Shown: piece by piece, positions 1 through 12,359 of the stretch
Numbering within the stretch: position 1 is the first letter of the stretch
Layout: each line of letters starts with the position of its first letter
From: Muricea muricata
Lineage: Eukaryota > Cnidaria > Anthozoa > Malacalcyonacea > Plexauridae
Assembly (NCBI GenBank): GCA_963855995.1
Contig: OY979716.1
Location: 25,659,418 to 25,723,417 of the forward strand
DNA: 64,000 bases
Direction of reading: 5' to 3'
Program-made: the position numbers and the translations under genes
Notes under the pieces: model-generated
Told to the model about the DNA's origin: nothing
The model's input: only the letters and a program-made list of their open reading frames with translations
Database searches by the model: none

Positions 1-250
1 AGCTTGAACTTGGAGCCTCTGACATGCATCTGTTGGAGAATATTCAAATACACCACAGCTAGATGGGCTGTCAATTTGGCATTGATCGCCCCTGACTGAT
101 GATGGAAACTGTTGTGCAACAAGACAGTTTTCTATCATCTTTAACAAAGAGAAGAATTATGTGCATACTAGAACCATTTTTTGTGCATTTATTACTATAG
201 TATGTTAGGTTTATTGTGTACATTTATGTAATTCATATGCATGATAATAG

Positions 251-281
251 TTTGTGTGTGTGTGTGTGTGTTGTGTGTGTG
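251..281. repeat. TG dinucleotide microsatellite
   Basis: A run of TG units with one interruption, in AT-rich sequence with no gene seen from the window start to about 480. Confidence 0.9.
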
Positions 282-486
282 ATTTTATGATTTTTAATCT
301 CAATAAGTATTGACTTATTTAAAAAATGTTGTTCTCCCAAGTGTGTATTATTTTATGTCTCATTGAAGAGAACATGCAATTTTCATGCACAGAATTTTGT
401 ACATGAATCGAACAAAGTGTAAATTTATCTATATTTGTGTACATTTGGGTGTTTATATACGTTTTAACTGTTAATGAAATTACACG

Positions 487-859
487 TTAAATTGTATTTG
501 TACATTTGATACTGAAGTATTTTAAAGACCAGCGCTTTACCTCTCGCTTAGCTTGTTCAGAGCGCATTTGTGTTCTCATGCGACCTGTCGTTCGTGGCGT
601 TGTGGGCTTACTGCGGGGAAATATCGAAGGAACTGAGTTCGGTCTTAACCTTGCTCTACTTCGATAGCCGTGTTCCTCAAGCAATCAGGCGTGAAATTTC
701 CGTACAAACGTACGAATTATCAATGTTGCGTGGATTTGCTCGTCGAATTCTGGCCATCCATGCTTGACGCAAACGTTCATCTTTCGGAACTCGGTGGTAG
801 GTAATGCCTGTAGTTTTCCGTGAGTTGTAGGTACATCCCGGAACCATGCAATGGGGCAT
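487..859 (-). pseudogene. THAP zinc-finger domain, frameshifted
   Basis: The minus strand opens with MPHCMVPGC, the start of a C2CH THAP finger, followed by a YHRVPKDERLRQAW stretch and a VCTE segment where the family has the second zinc-ligand pair (C-x2-H). THAP fingers are about 90 residues long and bind DNA; they occur in host factors and in P-element and Kolobok transposases. Here the frame breaks at the C-x2-H position, where one base appears to be missing, and a second small indel follows. The distal part then resumes in another frame as RARLRPNSVPSIF, a typical THAP C-terminal segment. At least two indels within 40 bp argue for decay rather than an intron. No downstream domain was recognised. 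Confidence 0.75.
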
Positions 860-1335
860 TTTAAAAAGTATTTGACTGCGTTTATAGAAATTGCCTAGCT
901 AAAGATGTAAAGCGCTGACTTGAAAATGAAGCTTTCCGCTTTGTAACACACAATGACGTCAAAGCGCTCAAAAATACACGCAATCCCCCCCCCCAGTTCA
1001 ACAAATATGGCGGCGATAATATGCGCAAAAATCAGTGAAACAAAGTCTAATATTTCGGTAACAAAAGAGAGTTGAGGCGAATGAATGGCCATTCTAAGGT
1101 ATGCTAATGAGGGACTTTTACATAAGCGGCACTTGTTTTGGGGGTGGACTGCCCGTTAATAACATGAAGGGGCGCTAATTAAAAACACCTCAGGTTTTAG
1201 GGTGTCACGTGACCAGCCTGAACCATGCAGGGTCTTTGCCGCGGCACGGCGCCGGGCGTAGGTTGAAGACCCTGGGTACGAAGTTGGTATATTGAAAATG
1301 CTAGGAGAGTCTTAGTGATTAATGCTGGGGATCGA
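860..1335. other. no gene seen
   Basis: This stretch contains a short C-run near 987-996 and a locally GC-rich segment near 1230-1265. Neither codes for anything recognisable. Confidence 0.5.
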
Positions 1336-1339
1336 CAAG

Positions 1340-1655
1340 ATTTCTCTGAATTTAAGTAAATTTTCAGATCAAATATGCTAAGAAATTTTTCTTGAAATGA
1401 TAAAATATTTTCTTATTCCAAAAAACATATTTGATTTGAAAATTTTCTTGAATTAGGAAAATGTTGGAGAACAAAGTCCTATTTTATGAAAATATTTTCT
1501 TAATTTAAGAAAATTTTCTTAAGAAAATCTTCTTAATAAGAAAAAAATTCTTATTAAGAAAATTTTCTTGTTATTCTCCCAAGAAAATGTTTTCTTATTT
1601 TAAGAAAATATTCTTAAAATAAGTTTTTTTCTTGAAATAAGAAAATGATTTTTTG
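1340..1655. repeat. AT-rich cluster of TTTTCTTAAGAAAA palindromes
   Basis: About 300 bp is packed with AAGAAAA and TTTTCTT words in both orientations, often joined as perfect palindromes such as AGAAAATTTTCT. The tract could fold into several alternative hairpins. It ends in TTTTTTGCTGTGCAG, which looks like a splice acceptor, but no convincing exon follows. It may be a decayed foldback element or matrix-attachment-like DNA. Confidence 0.6.
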
Positions 1656-2036
1656 CTGTGCAGGGGTTCAAAATTGTTTTGTAAGAAAGGCTGTTCAAAT
1701 TTGTTTTCCAAAGGTTGTTTTTATCTATGGAAATTTGTCGGCCTCGCCTGTAACTATAGATATGTCAAAATTATCGCTGGTAATGTGCACGTTTCCCAAC
1801 ATTTTTCCAAAATTACCGATTTGTATGTGCACGTTTCCCAACATTTACAAGAATCAGTGATCATAAGTTATATATACTCAGATATGTTACAAAAAAGTTC
1901 TGCCGGAATTAGTGAAAAACTGTGTGAAAAAGAATTACACTTTTGGACAGACAAGCCAATTTTTGCAACATTTTTTCCCGTAGCTAAAAGAGTCTTTTTC
2001 GTCTATTTTGCTCAAGACATAAGACCAGCAAACTGA
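1653..2036 (+). CDS. unassigned 127-aa open frame, doubtful
   Basis: This is an open frame of 127 residues starting at an ATG just after a polypyrimidine-AG stretch. It is rich in Cys, Phe and Lys and contains a partly repeated NVHVSQH / YVHVSQH segment. The repeat arises because the 20-bp DNA word ATGTGCACGTTTCCCAACAT occurs at 1783 and again at 1825. No domain was recognised and no splice partner was found. It may be chance coding over a small tandem duplication. Confidence 0.15.
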   Translation: MLCRGSKLFCKKGCSNLFSKGCFYLWKFVGLACNYRYVKIIAGNVHVSQHFSKITDLYVHVSQHLQESVIISYIYSDMLQKSSAGISEKLCEKELHFWTDKPIFATFFPVAKRVFFVYFAQDIRPAN

Positions 2037-2700
2037 AAAACTGCGAGATAGATAATATTAATCAGCAGTCTATATAGGCGAAGTACGTTACATGTCAAGT
2101 TGCGCACATATATGACATGATGGCCAATATTTGAAAAAATATAATATCATCTATAAACCTAAAATAAGACCATACAACTGTTGTATTTTCCTCGGAATCC
2201 CTTATAACTTTTGAACAGCATCTATCACTAAATGCGTGGAGCATGTGCATTTCGGTCAAATCATTTGGCATACATGCATAATCATATAGTTTATCGCAAT
2301 GATAATGATATGTTGTACATATGAAACTTGTTTACAGCAGACGAGCTGCTATACTGATATCAACCAAGGACCTGTTTTGGTAACTTTGATGCATAAAAAG
2401 AATTTATAATATGGAGTGCTATATGGTACAGGACTTTTTCTCCTTTTTCAAAGGAAAGTCTTGACTGGGTGGTGAAGCTATTAAAGCAATGAATCAAGGA
2501 CAAGAATATAGGTTTAAGACGAAATCTGACATTCAGGTCATAGGTATGACAGCTTTCTTTATTTTAACAAAATAACAACATCCTTTTGGAAATAAATCTC
2601 ATCGAACGAGCAATATCGTGAAAAGGAATCCAGTTACGTTAAAGAAACTTTCCGATCTCAGAGCTTGAAAATTTGTTTCATTGATGACCAGCCATAAGAT

Positions 2701-3012
2701 TAAGGGGCTGATTATATGGTCCCACTTACTCGGGACTAAGTGAAGCGTAAAATAATCTTGAGGTATTGAAAAATGTCATACGACCAAAGTTCGAATGCTT
2801 TATGCATTGATCAATAAAAAGATAGATTTAACAAAAATCAATGCGATATACACCATTTTGTTTAATTACTTCATATTTCGGCGAAACGAAAATCTCAAGT
2901 AATCAAGGATTAAGCATTTTTTACAACGTAAACTATGACTTATTTCAATACCTCAAAATCATGTTACGCTTCACGCAATCCCGGGTAAGCGGGTCATATA
3001 ATCAGTCCCTAA
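2701..3012. mobile_element. Harbinger-type MITE with TAA target duplication
   Basis: Inverted repeats of about 70 bp bound this 306-bp element. The left end begins GGGGCTGATTATATGG at 2704 and the right end is its imperfect complement, ending ATCAGTCCC at 3009. The flanking trinucleotide TAA occurs at 2701-2703 and 3010-3012. A 3-bp TAA/TTA duplication with a GGG-starting terminus is characteristic of PIF/Harbinger elements. The interior has no transposase, so this is a non-autonomous copy. The end mismatches show that it is not recent. Confidence 0.8.
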
Positions 3013-4200
3013 GAGTAGATCTTACGAAGCCTTGAGGTATTCTTTTGTGAATCAGGTGGTGACGTGCAACGGACTGCTAAGGCCAAAAAATACTCCGAAG
3101 ACGTGTATATATAACTACGGCATATGAACATCAACTGAACAAAAGAAAATATAGTGAAATAATGCAGTGGGTTGAAATAACACTGAAAAGATTAATAGTA
3201 TATAATGACAGATAATAAACTAATACAGGAAAGGTTTGTTTCTTTGATGGTAGTGTCTTAGATGGTAACTGAAGCCCTTCGCTCGTAACGTCAGATTTTA
3301 CTTTTTCGTTTCAAGCAGGGAAGGAACCGATCCCTTTTGTACTAGTAACCACCCCAGTGAGACTGGAAACGATAGTTCGAGGCTTTAAACGGGCTAATAT
3401 AGGGCGCGTAATTTTGTTGCACGGAAACAACAGTTGACAATAACAGTTGCCACATCAAAGCGGGGAATTAATGTAGCTTTTGCTGGACCGTTCTTAGGTC
3501 GGGGACATTGATTCAGATCATTGACCGACCTACACTAGCTCTTCCCACCGAGCGCAGAGTAACTGCAATGAAATTGTATTCACTTTAACATACTACAATT
3601 TACATTTTAACGGCCTTTTTTTAGCGTGCTTTGAAAGGTGCATAAACTCAGTGCCTCAGCACCGCTTGTTATTTATTTCATTTTTTCATATGTGTTGAAG
3701 TAAATGTTGAAATTTGACCAATGGCCAATGTTAGTTTCTACTAAGTTTCTACTAAGCTTCCATCTGCTAAGTTGTTCTTTTTCTCAAAGATTTTTTACAA
3801 TGATTTTTAATGTCTTTTCTATTCTGTAATGCATTCAAAAAATTACAATGAAGATCAATGGTCTGGGGATCAGGAAGTTTTATTCAAGCACGGCTATAAA
3901 GCTCTTGACGAAACTGATCCCCAAATACTTTAAAATGCCCCGCATGTGATGACAGCAATTTACACACGGCAATTTCTATCCCTATTTGCACGCATGAAAT
4001 TTCAAATAGTTTTGAAAACCAATAGTATCGAGCATATTACCACGCAAAATCAATCCATCTTGCCCATCTTAATGTATTTCTTTTAATTACTAATGCAGTT
4101 AAATATTGGCTAATAGCGGTAAGTACTGAAAGGTAAGACCTTTCTTTGTCAAGTTATCCATTCTGGTTATGAAATTCCAGAGAACATAACTGTTTTTCGG
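3013..4200. other. no gene seen
   Basis: AT-rich unique-looking sequence without long frames or recognised repeats. It includes the downstream flank of the decarboxylase gene. Confidence 0.5.
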
Positions 4201-4208
4201 GGCTAATG

Positions 4209-7200
4209 CTATTTACCCGCGTGTTTTGGCTCAGAAATTACGGCAATTTGGCTTCGAACTGGAATACTGAACAGGTCACCAGTGCCAGGTGTTTGCCCAC
4301 GCAGGTCAAAAGAAAGATTCACTCCAGGTCGGAAAACGAGGCAATGAGTGGAGCCACCAAAATGAAACATACCAAGCTGGTCTCCCTTCTTAACATGATC
4401 TCCAGCCTTTACTGTAATCTCGTTGGTAGATACTTCTGCCATACCAATTGAGATGAAGGCCATCAAACCAATATCGGGATTATCTGCTTGGATATAGATA
4501 ATACCTCGAGCAGCTACATGGGCAAGATAGGTTTGAGATTTTCCCATGGCTTTGGGACCATTTTTGATGTTGTAGTTTTGAGAATAATATGAACCATCAA
4601 CTAACTCTGTCTTCAGGATTAAACCGGAAACAGGACTATGCCATCGATGATAATAAGTGGCGTACAGTATACCTTGGTACACTGTCCCACCGTAGAACTT
4701 CTCAGCCATTTCAGAGTTGAACATGTGGTCTAAACATTTTAATAATTTATAAGATCAATGACACCTAATTTTGTTGCTATTTAATATTTAAACCAATACT
4801 TTTCATTTTTCGTGCGCGTGTACTATAATAGATTACAGACAACGTCATGCAATGGCATAAACGAGTGCAGTGACTTTTTGTTTTTCACACGTAATGACGT
4901 TTTCCGCGATCTATTTAATATAGCTTTAGAAAACACGACGCGACAGTGCGTGAGAATGATGTGATACAACTGGCATCTACTTCGAGCTTTCATCATATTT
5001 GTATCTATTTTCCACTTGTCTGCTCCTTTCATGGGGTTCCATCATAAAGGAGATATAACACTTTTTTCCTTTTTGGCCGGTATAGCTTGTAATCAACACT
5101 CGTGAAATTTTAAAGAAACTCGAAATTGCGTGAAAACACTCAATTCCCCCTCACTATTTCTCATTTTTCACCATCAACACTTCAAATGATTTATATTTTT
5201 AAATGTTAGTCTTTGAGAAACATAAAATTCCTTTAATTTGGTATCTATCCAAAGTTTAACCACAGGGTAAACATCATTAACGTACGATTCATAAAATAGA
5301 CAAATTTGGCTAACAATGTTTTTCCGTTGCCACCCAGTTCCCAACTTTGGATTTTTCACAAGGTTGAATACCATTGTTCTCGCTTGCGGAAAAGTACATT
5401 AGGACAAAAGTAACCAGGCATACGAGTGATGAATACGAGTTATTCACTAATGCCCATACTTCTAAATGCATAGTTACTTTTGTTCTCCGTTACGCTGCCG
5501 CATGCTAATATGATAGTAACTATATAGGCATGTAACTGATGTGAGTGATCTTAAAATGTGAATTGGGTATAAACAAACGTTAGCCAAATTTGTCTATGCC
5601 TTTAAAAATTCCCTCACAACAATAATGCCATAATTTGATGTTATAATTTTACAAAAATGTGAGCAAAAATAAACCGAACGATTTTAATTTAAAAAAATTG
5701 AAATATTTCTGCTAATTAAGTTAACTTGCCTATGGAATATCGTTGATTCTTGATCCAAAACAAATCATATTTCTTTACGTTATAAGCCAGTTTGAAAGGT
5801 GCAGATTCGCAGGCATTCGCAATAATACTCTCGTCATCAGGCGCCTCGACTGGCCGAATTCCATCACGATATTCTCTTACGAAGAAATCATCCCAAGATT
5901 TGAAACCATAGTGAGGTTGACTTGGATCACATTTGAATTCTTCAACGAAGTTAGGCATCGCCTCCATCGCATCTTTACCAAACCAACCTTCATGTGGATC
6001 ATCATTCAAAACATGTGTAGATGCTGGAGTCGACAAAAACTTTCCCCAGTGATTTAAAATGTTCTTGAAATGTCGGTTCACCTTAAAAATAAAGGTCATC
6101 AAAACTTGCCACACGGTTGTTAAGATATATTTACTCTTAGATACTTGCGATCCGAATTTATTGCATGCATGTACACACAACAATGGTCTGAAAACAAAAC
6201 GGGGTATGAAATCTGTTGAAAAGAAGCAGTTTTCATGTCCAAGGAATACATTCGTGAGGTGCCTATGTCACATTCTCCTGAAACCTCAACGTTGAAGTTG
6301 CTAATAAGAGTAGGAAACGCTTCAACCAGCAAAAGAAATTTTAAAACATATATTCCACAAAACACATTTTATTTGAAAAAACATCCTTCCTATTATAATA
6401 AATATCATAATAGTTAACTAAACTAAATGAAAATTAATGAAAAACATGCACAAAACGATTAAAAAAATAATGCCGATGACTTAATTCGTTCTTCAAAATT
6501 CAGAAAAGGAAACAAGAAAATGCAACGGGCATGGCAGTGCTAACTGTCTTTGGCAATTAGTGTAGGCAATTAACGAGTGATGTTTGGAAATTTTGCCAAA
6601 GTAGGCCAGCTGCCAATTATTAATTATTACCATAAAAAAATATACACCTCTGTAGCGACTTTCAGCTTGCGTAAACAGGAACAGTCAGTATTTAGTGGAT
6701 ATGCATGACGCAAGGACTAGTTCAGATTTGAAGGGGTTATGCCTTGCACGAATCATGTTTTATTCAGTTAGTTTTGTGCATTCGTGCAGAAGGCAATGTT
6801 TTAAATTTCATAAATCCCGTCCCAAGATTTCTCAGTTGTTCAAGCAATTGGGACATCTTGGTTTGTGCACCAATCGCCTCGACAAAGCAGAACTTTTGTG
6901 TGTAAGTTTACCTTATACAATTGTTATGATTATGTTAATTGTTAATATATAAGTAGTTTGATTAGTAGTTTTCACCTAATTCGTTTTATGATATATAACT
7001 TAGTTGTTGCATTGACGCACTCGCAAGACACATAAGTCGCTCATAGCCCATTGATTACTCGATGAACCGCCCCTTGTTTATCGCCTACAATATAAGCAGG
7101 AGAATAATGGCAAGTCTATACCTGTAGTATTAATCAGTTTAGAATTCATTGTTTGGTACGTGTTTGACCGTAGAACACCGTTTCGCATTTATTTACCATA

Positions 7201-7846
7201 CCACAACGCGTTTTTACATTTTGTCTTAAAATAATTACATAAGGTTATGGTATGCCGAATTCTAAACAGAATGATTTTTTCTTGTTGAAATCTTTCACAA
7301 ACCAACGCAAAGATATTGAGTGCTCTAAATTCAATGCATCATCATGCATTGCACAACCCTTTCATATTATTTTTTTAGAAAATGTATATGTGCGATTTAG
7401 CCCCTAAAATATGGCAACAGACCTGATACACAAAGCTCAACAATGCATATCTGCCTGATGCCCAAAATGTATCTATGCTTGCATGAAAAGATATAGTACA
7501 CTGTGAAAGTATAATACGAGCATAAGTTTAGCAGCATAAACAACGCTCGATAGCGTATTAAATTAGCAGAGGAATATCATAGTTTGTTCATACTTTTTCT
7601 TCACTGCAAAACTCCTCACCTTTTCATTGCGGAACGCAGCAAAACCAGCAGGAGTGGCCATTGGCCAAACCAGAATAGCTGAGATTGGAAGGCCGACCAA
7701 GTAAGAGTTCTTGTATTCAGGAGCTTTGTCCATGACACCGTTAATGGTAAAGATCATTTTTTGCCATGAACAAATAGTTACTGCTTCAGAAATATTTACC
7801 AGTTGTCTTTGTTGCCAGAACATTTCATGGAAGTACATGTTGACCT
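4209..7846 (-). CDS. PsiD-like phosphatidylserine/L-tryptophan decarboxylase family enzyme, 5' end missing
   Basis: Three minus-strand exons encode about 365 residues of a pyruvoyl-dependent decarboxylase of the phosphatidylserine decarboxylase fold, most like the fungal tryptophan decarboxylase PsiD group with an N-terminal PSDC domain. Exon a (7846-7620) carries LVGLPISAILVWPMATPAGF, exon b (6081-5730) carries GWFGKDAM and FKSWDDFFVREYRDG, and exon c (4729-4209) carries YHRWHSPVSG, IQADNPDIGLM and FHFGGSTHC. In this family the chain self-cleaves at the Gly-Ser of the GGST/LGST motif to create the pyruvoyl group. Junctions are clean: AAAG|GTGAGG to TTTTAAG, then CATAG|GCAAGT (a GC donor) to TGTTTAG. 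All join in frame and no stops were seen. About 70-80 N-terminal residues must lie further upstream and were not found. The substrate (phosphatidylserine or an aromatic amino acid) cannot be told from sequence. Confidence 0.9.
5298..5600. repeat. foldback sequence inside a decarboxylase intron
   Basis: The word ATAGACAAATTTGGCTAAC near 5298 recurs as its near-perfect complement near 5578. An inner pair, GACAAAAGTAAC and GTTACTTTTGTTC, is nested within it. The arrangement is that of a degraded foldback MITE lying in the intron between the second and third decarboxylase exons. Confidence 0.5.
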
Positions 7847-7849
7847 CTA

Positions 7850-9300
7850 AGAATGAGCAAAATATAATTATTTAGAAACAATATTTAAAGAATTTCATAG
7901 TGTAATACGTAAATCATATATTGTTGAGATTCAAATTAGCTTAATGCATAAACAGTCCGAAGTCTCTGGTGGGTAAAGAATAAGCCACGAGTGTCTCACA
8001 AAGAGTTAATTTTGAAAGCACTTGCGTTTAAAACGTTTGAACGCTCTGCCAAATGCTTCTTCTTGAAGGAACATTTTGATATGTAAAAGAGCGCCGAACT
8101 TTTTGCAATGCTAGTTGCTTCAATAAATACTTTCTTTGGTAGAAAGTCGCTGAAGAAAATTTCGCACAAATAAGAAGAACAACCAGAAGAATAAACGTCT
8201 TGCGGACATCCAGCTGGCGTTATAAATCGCCAATCATTTTTATTAGATCTTAAGTAAACAAATAAAATATACGTTTTTCTAATCGTCTACCAATTCATCA
8301 ATTTCATTGCGCAATTTATCGGCATTTAAATCAAAAGCGCAAGTTAGGAGAGTGAAGTTTGTACAAAAAATTTAAATTTACGCCCATAGCGTGGTGATAA
8401 ACACGTGTAAAGTGGCCGGAACTTCCCAATAGTGATTTATGCTATCTAAATAAATACATTTCGTAAAAAAACCAGCGAAATTTGAACGTAATTGCTCTCA
8501 AATTTCACCTGCCATGTTTGTGTTGTTTTGTTTAGTAAATTTGAACTCCCGTTTTCTTACGGCAAATTTGATTACTTCTTCTGTTGCTACAGATTTTTGC
8601 ACAGTTGTCGGAAGAGGTTGGACAGCTGCCACATTTTTTCTCAGCGCTAGCTAGAGGAAAGTCAACTTGAAAATAGGCATCTGGCTAAAAATATTTAAAT
8701 ATTTTGCGTTTTGAGGTAAAGTTACACTTGAATGCCACACAGAATGTTTCAACAAGAATTGAAAGACCCACAAACAAAAAACTGCGTAAGGAGAACATAG
8801 TTCTGGAGAACATAGTTTGAAGAGGATATATAAACACTGTTTATGTGTTTTTATTCGTATGTATGAGTCATGCTAAACTGATATCTTTTTATTTTTATGG
8901 ATAGAAATAATGAATGGCGCTTTGAACAGACGTCTGCTTTGCTTCAAGTTGTCGACCTTCACCATTATACATGAAGGTTCGCAGAGTGGTCAACTACGTG
9001 ACTGTGCATTCCGCTGATTCTAAACCTACTTAGCTAAACTGCATGCAGCACTGCTTAATTCATGATGATATATAAGTCGACTGCTAAATAATATCACTGC
9101 TTTTACATACTCATGAGACCATATTCTATTGCATTTCGTCGGTTTTTGAATTTTACTGTGTGTTAAAATTAATAGTCACACTAAAAGGATTTTTCTTAGC
9201 TTTGTTAGTTTCCTGATGATCAGTTTCTTCTCCGCACTTTAACGTCTCTTTATAGTCACTTCTTTAACTTCAACAGGAGCTGCATAATGTGCAGATATAG
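7850..9300. other. no gene seen upstream of the decarboxylase exons
   Basis: No recognisable coding sequence. The missing 5' exon of the minus-strand decarboxylase could lie here as a short exon, but none was identified. Confidence 0.4.
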
Positions 9301-9309
9301 ACGTTTTTT

Positions 9310-11670
9310 TCTTGTTTGTTGCATTCCTATAACAAAATCGACGTAACATTTTCTTCTAGATCCTCGCTTCTTGGCTTATATGATCGAGCAGCAAGACTTT
9401 TGTGACCTAAAATTATTCGGACAAATAAAGTCTACCATTGTCTCAACTCACGCAGAACGGAATAAATTATGAAAAGTCTACACATGTAGACAAAGCCTTT
9501 GCAACTAGAGTATTTGGTCTCTAAGGAATATATAAAAAAGCGCAATAACGTGAAACCAACTTTTTTTCGCAAAAAAGGCTGTTCGTCAATTTTAGCCTCA
9601 TACAATCTCGTTGCAGCCGTTACGGGCAAGCTATGATTTGCCTTCAAAGCCCTTTATAGCAGCCTCACACAATCGCTTTACTGTCGACGCTAATGTGTTG
9701 TGGCCAAGCGGAAGGGCCGAATACCAACAAGCAGCTTTTGGCTTTCTTCGTTGCGTTAGATAAAAAGCGGCGTTCGTTCTTTCCTTTGGACTAAATAATA
9801 AAAAATATATGTCATCGCTGCAAATTCTCAAGAAATAAAGCGTTATATATTTAGCATATCAAATGCATAAAATGAAACTTCTTACCACAGATTACAATAT
9901 TTTTCATATAAGCGAACTATACAGTGCGTATAAAAAAAGGTAATCCAAAGTTGACGCGCTGTACTACAAAAAGTATTCGGTGTATGTTCATTTTTTTTCA
10001 CATCTTACAGATCACTTTTTAATTAGCCATTGAATGACACCACAAAATCGTTTCAGAATAAACTATTAAACTACCCGCGTGCACATTTTATTACCTTTCA
10101 GTCATTGAGTACAAACATGGTGCAACTTACAGTTGAAGAAAGAACATTTTTAGTCAGAAACTTTTTAATTCAGGGAGCTTGGAAGTAACAAGAATGAGGT
10201 TCGCGGAACGTTTCCCTGAGCGGCGTCCGCTCGCGCTTAAAACGATATGGGCGAATGTTAGAAAGTTTTCTGCCCACGGCACAACCTTGAATCGAAACAA
10301 GAGGAATTGAGGACGACAACGTACGGGAAAATCAGAAGCCAATATCGAGGCAACAAGAGAGCCAAATGACTTGAATGATTTGCAGAACCACATTCAAAAT
10401 GAAGCTGATGTGTTTGAGAAATATTCCGGCGCTATCAGACGCACACTTCATGCAATTAGACGACGATGTGAGCTTTGTATCCAGAGAAATTGTGGTAAAA
10501 GTATAAACTCTTAAATAGAATAAAACAAGAATAAACTCTTAAAGTTTTAAAGTTTCAAGTTCAAATGTAAATAATTGTCAATAAACAACTAAATGCTAAT
10601 TGTGAAATGTTTATGATTATATGAATTGTCCTTTTATTTGTTATTCGGTGTTTTAATTAGGCACAGAGGTGAAAATATGCAATTTTGGCCAACACACTTT
10701 CTTTTGGTTTTTGTCCATTTGGTGCTAAAAAGGTGTCATTCAATAGCTAAAAGATTGATCTTTCCGAATGTGAAAAAAATGAACATACAACGAATAGTTT
10801 TTGTAGCACAACGCGTCAAAGTTGGATTACCCTTTTTTTGATACGCACTTTACAGCGTAGACCAAAATTTTCGTAGGCACACGTCGACTTCAGTCTAGTT
10901 TTTCGATGAGTAAGACTTCCAGCGTTTGTCTTGCTCACATCTTCTGTATACTGTGGATTTTTCTTTCGTCATATTACAAAACCATTTGTGGATTTACCCA
11001 TCGAAGGCGTCGGTGTTCTTTTCCACCACGAAGCACGAAATGCAGAACAAATAGATACACCAACGTCTCTACTAGCTGCTTTCCAAAATCTTCGCCAAGC
11101 ATTCTACTTTCCCACATCTGATTTTCCTCATCCATTGTAATGACTTCAGCTCTTTTACGGATCAATCCAATTCCGGCCGCAGAGCGTTCTTTCATAACAG
11201 CATAAAGCGATCCACGTAGCTTATGAAACAAGTCATCATTGAGAAAAATGGAAATTTTGCCACACTGCGTTTTAAGATACCTTTGAATTCCACAAACTAA
11301 ACCATGTAGAGAATTTGTAGGGTATTCTTAACCGTCCTGCTTCTTTACTTCGAATAGAAAGTGTGGCATTGACTCGTTTAATTCGTCTGTAGACATATCG
11401 GGTTTTAAACGAACGAACTGACTCATCATGACGAGCTATTTTTTCCCAGTTCGAACGCCATGTTTCAAATGCCTTCACTGACCACTCATCTTTGTATCGC
11501 TTTGCCACTGGAACACATTGTCGAGCACGTTCTTGTATATGTGACCCGCATAACAAGCGATCCAAACGAAAGTCAATATTCCATTCTCCTGTCGATAATG
11601 TATCATTATGAGTACTTTCTCTTGATATAAAACTATTCTGAGTAACAAACAAATCTTCGTCGCTCTCCAT
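9310..11670 (-). pseudogene. KIAA1958-like (Crypton-derived, DUF3504) tyrosine recombinase, broken
   Basis: Minus-strand pieces in order match the KIAA1958/QRICH1/ZMYM group, whose C-terminal half derives from Crypton tyrosine recombinases. Landmarks are IPYKFSTWF then CGIQRYLK (after a one-base shift near 11305), FHKLRGSLYAVMKERSAAGI, LHFVLRGGKEHRRLR, then WYSALPLGHNTL near 9710, ANHSLPVTAATRLYEAKIDE near 9600 and GHKSLAARSYKPRSED near 9370. These correspond to the recombinase Arg, His-x-x-Arg and final His/Tyr boxes. Several frameshifts, an Arg-to-Pro change in the NHSLP box and a 929-bp mariner insertion between the Arg and His boxes show that it is dead. Such genes are very numerous in corals and sea anemones. 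Confidence 0.85.
9922..10850 (+). mobile_element. mariner-like element relic inserted in the recombinase pseudogene
   Basis: Inverted ends begin CAGTGCGTATAAAAAAAGG (left) and the imperfect complement of AAGTGCGTATCAAAAAAAGG (right), extending roughly 90 bp. TA dinucleotides flank both sides (9920-9921 and 10851-10852), as expected for Tc1/mariner insertion. Inside, from an ATG at 10117, the plus strand encodes MVQLTVEERTFLVRNFLI and, after stops and shifts, a KFSAHGTTLNRNKR segment. This matches the N-terminal helix-turn-helix region of mariner-type transposases. The catalytic domain is absent. The insertion separates two coding blocks of the surrounding pseudogene. Confidence 0.85.
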
Positions 11671-11779
11671 CGTGTTGCCTAATAATCAGGGCGCTGATCT
11701 TAACTACACGATCTCATGCAACTCAGCAAAGTGATATAAAAACACGTAGTCATTACAAATTCAAATTAACAGCTATTAT

Positions 11780-12145
11780 AATAACTTTAGCGAGCATTGT
11801 GACGTATTGTGCAGGCTAAAATGAACAAACAGCGGGCTAAAATACATTTTAGCCCGCTGACATAATAGCCAATGTATAAATAATCGGAAGCCATGTAAGC
11901 GTAGTTGTTTTTTTGAAAAACAAAGTTAAAGTTAAGCGTTACAAGTCCTTTAAAGTTATTATAATAATAATAGAGTTGATGTTCTTGGGCATAAATATGT
12001 TTTTGGCCCTCCACAAAGCTCATTTTAACCCTTGCTACGCTCGGGCTAAAATGATTCTGAGTCGGGCCAAAAACATATTTATGCCCGCGAACGTCAACTC
12101 TATTGTTATATTGACCATAACCTATATAATTATAATAATAATAAT
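11780..12145. repeat. foldback repeat with long hairpin
   Basis: From 11972 to 12101 two 35-40 bp arms containing GGGCATAAATATGTTTTTGG face each other as complements, with an inner CATTTTAACCC/GGGCTAAAATG pair. A similar GGGCTAAAATG / CATTTTAGCCC pair sits at 11838-11860. ATAATAATA tracts flank both sides. This is probably a palindromic MITE. The open frames across it on both strands are by-products. Confidence 0.65.
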
Positions 12146-12359
12146 AATCTCTAATATCCATCTTAAGTTAAAAAATACAATGGATTTACAAATATTTTGC
12201 GTTTAAAAGTTTTACATATTGATTAAAAAGAGATACACGGTGGTTTCGTTAGACTCGTATATACTACATATAAGTTTATACTTAGTGTAACAATGACACT
12301 GCCCGTGGTATAAAAGACTTCTTATGCCTGTCAGTATAAGAGCGGATAGGTGCGCAGTC

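Noticed and set aside
1340..1655. Heat-shock elements
   Set aside because: The GAA and TTC blocks are separated by four bases instead of two, so the spacing does not fit.
10154..10393. Minus-strand frame over the mariner relic
   Set aside because: It is antisense to the recognisable transposase helix-turn-helix remnant.
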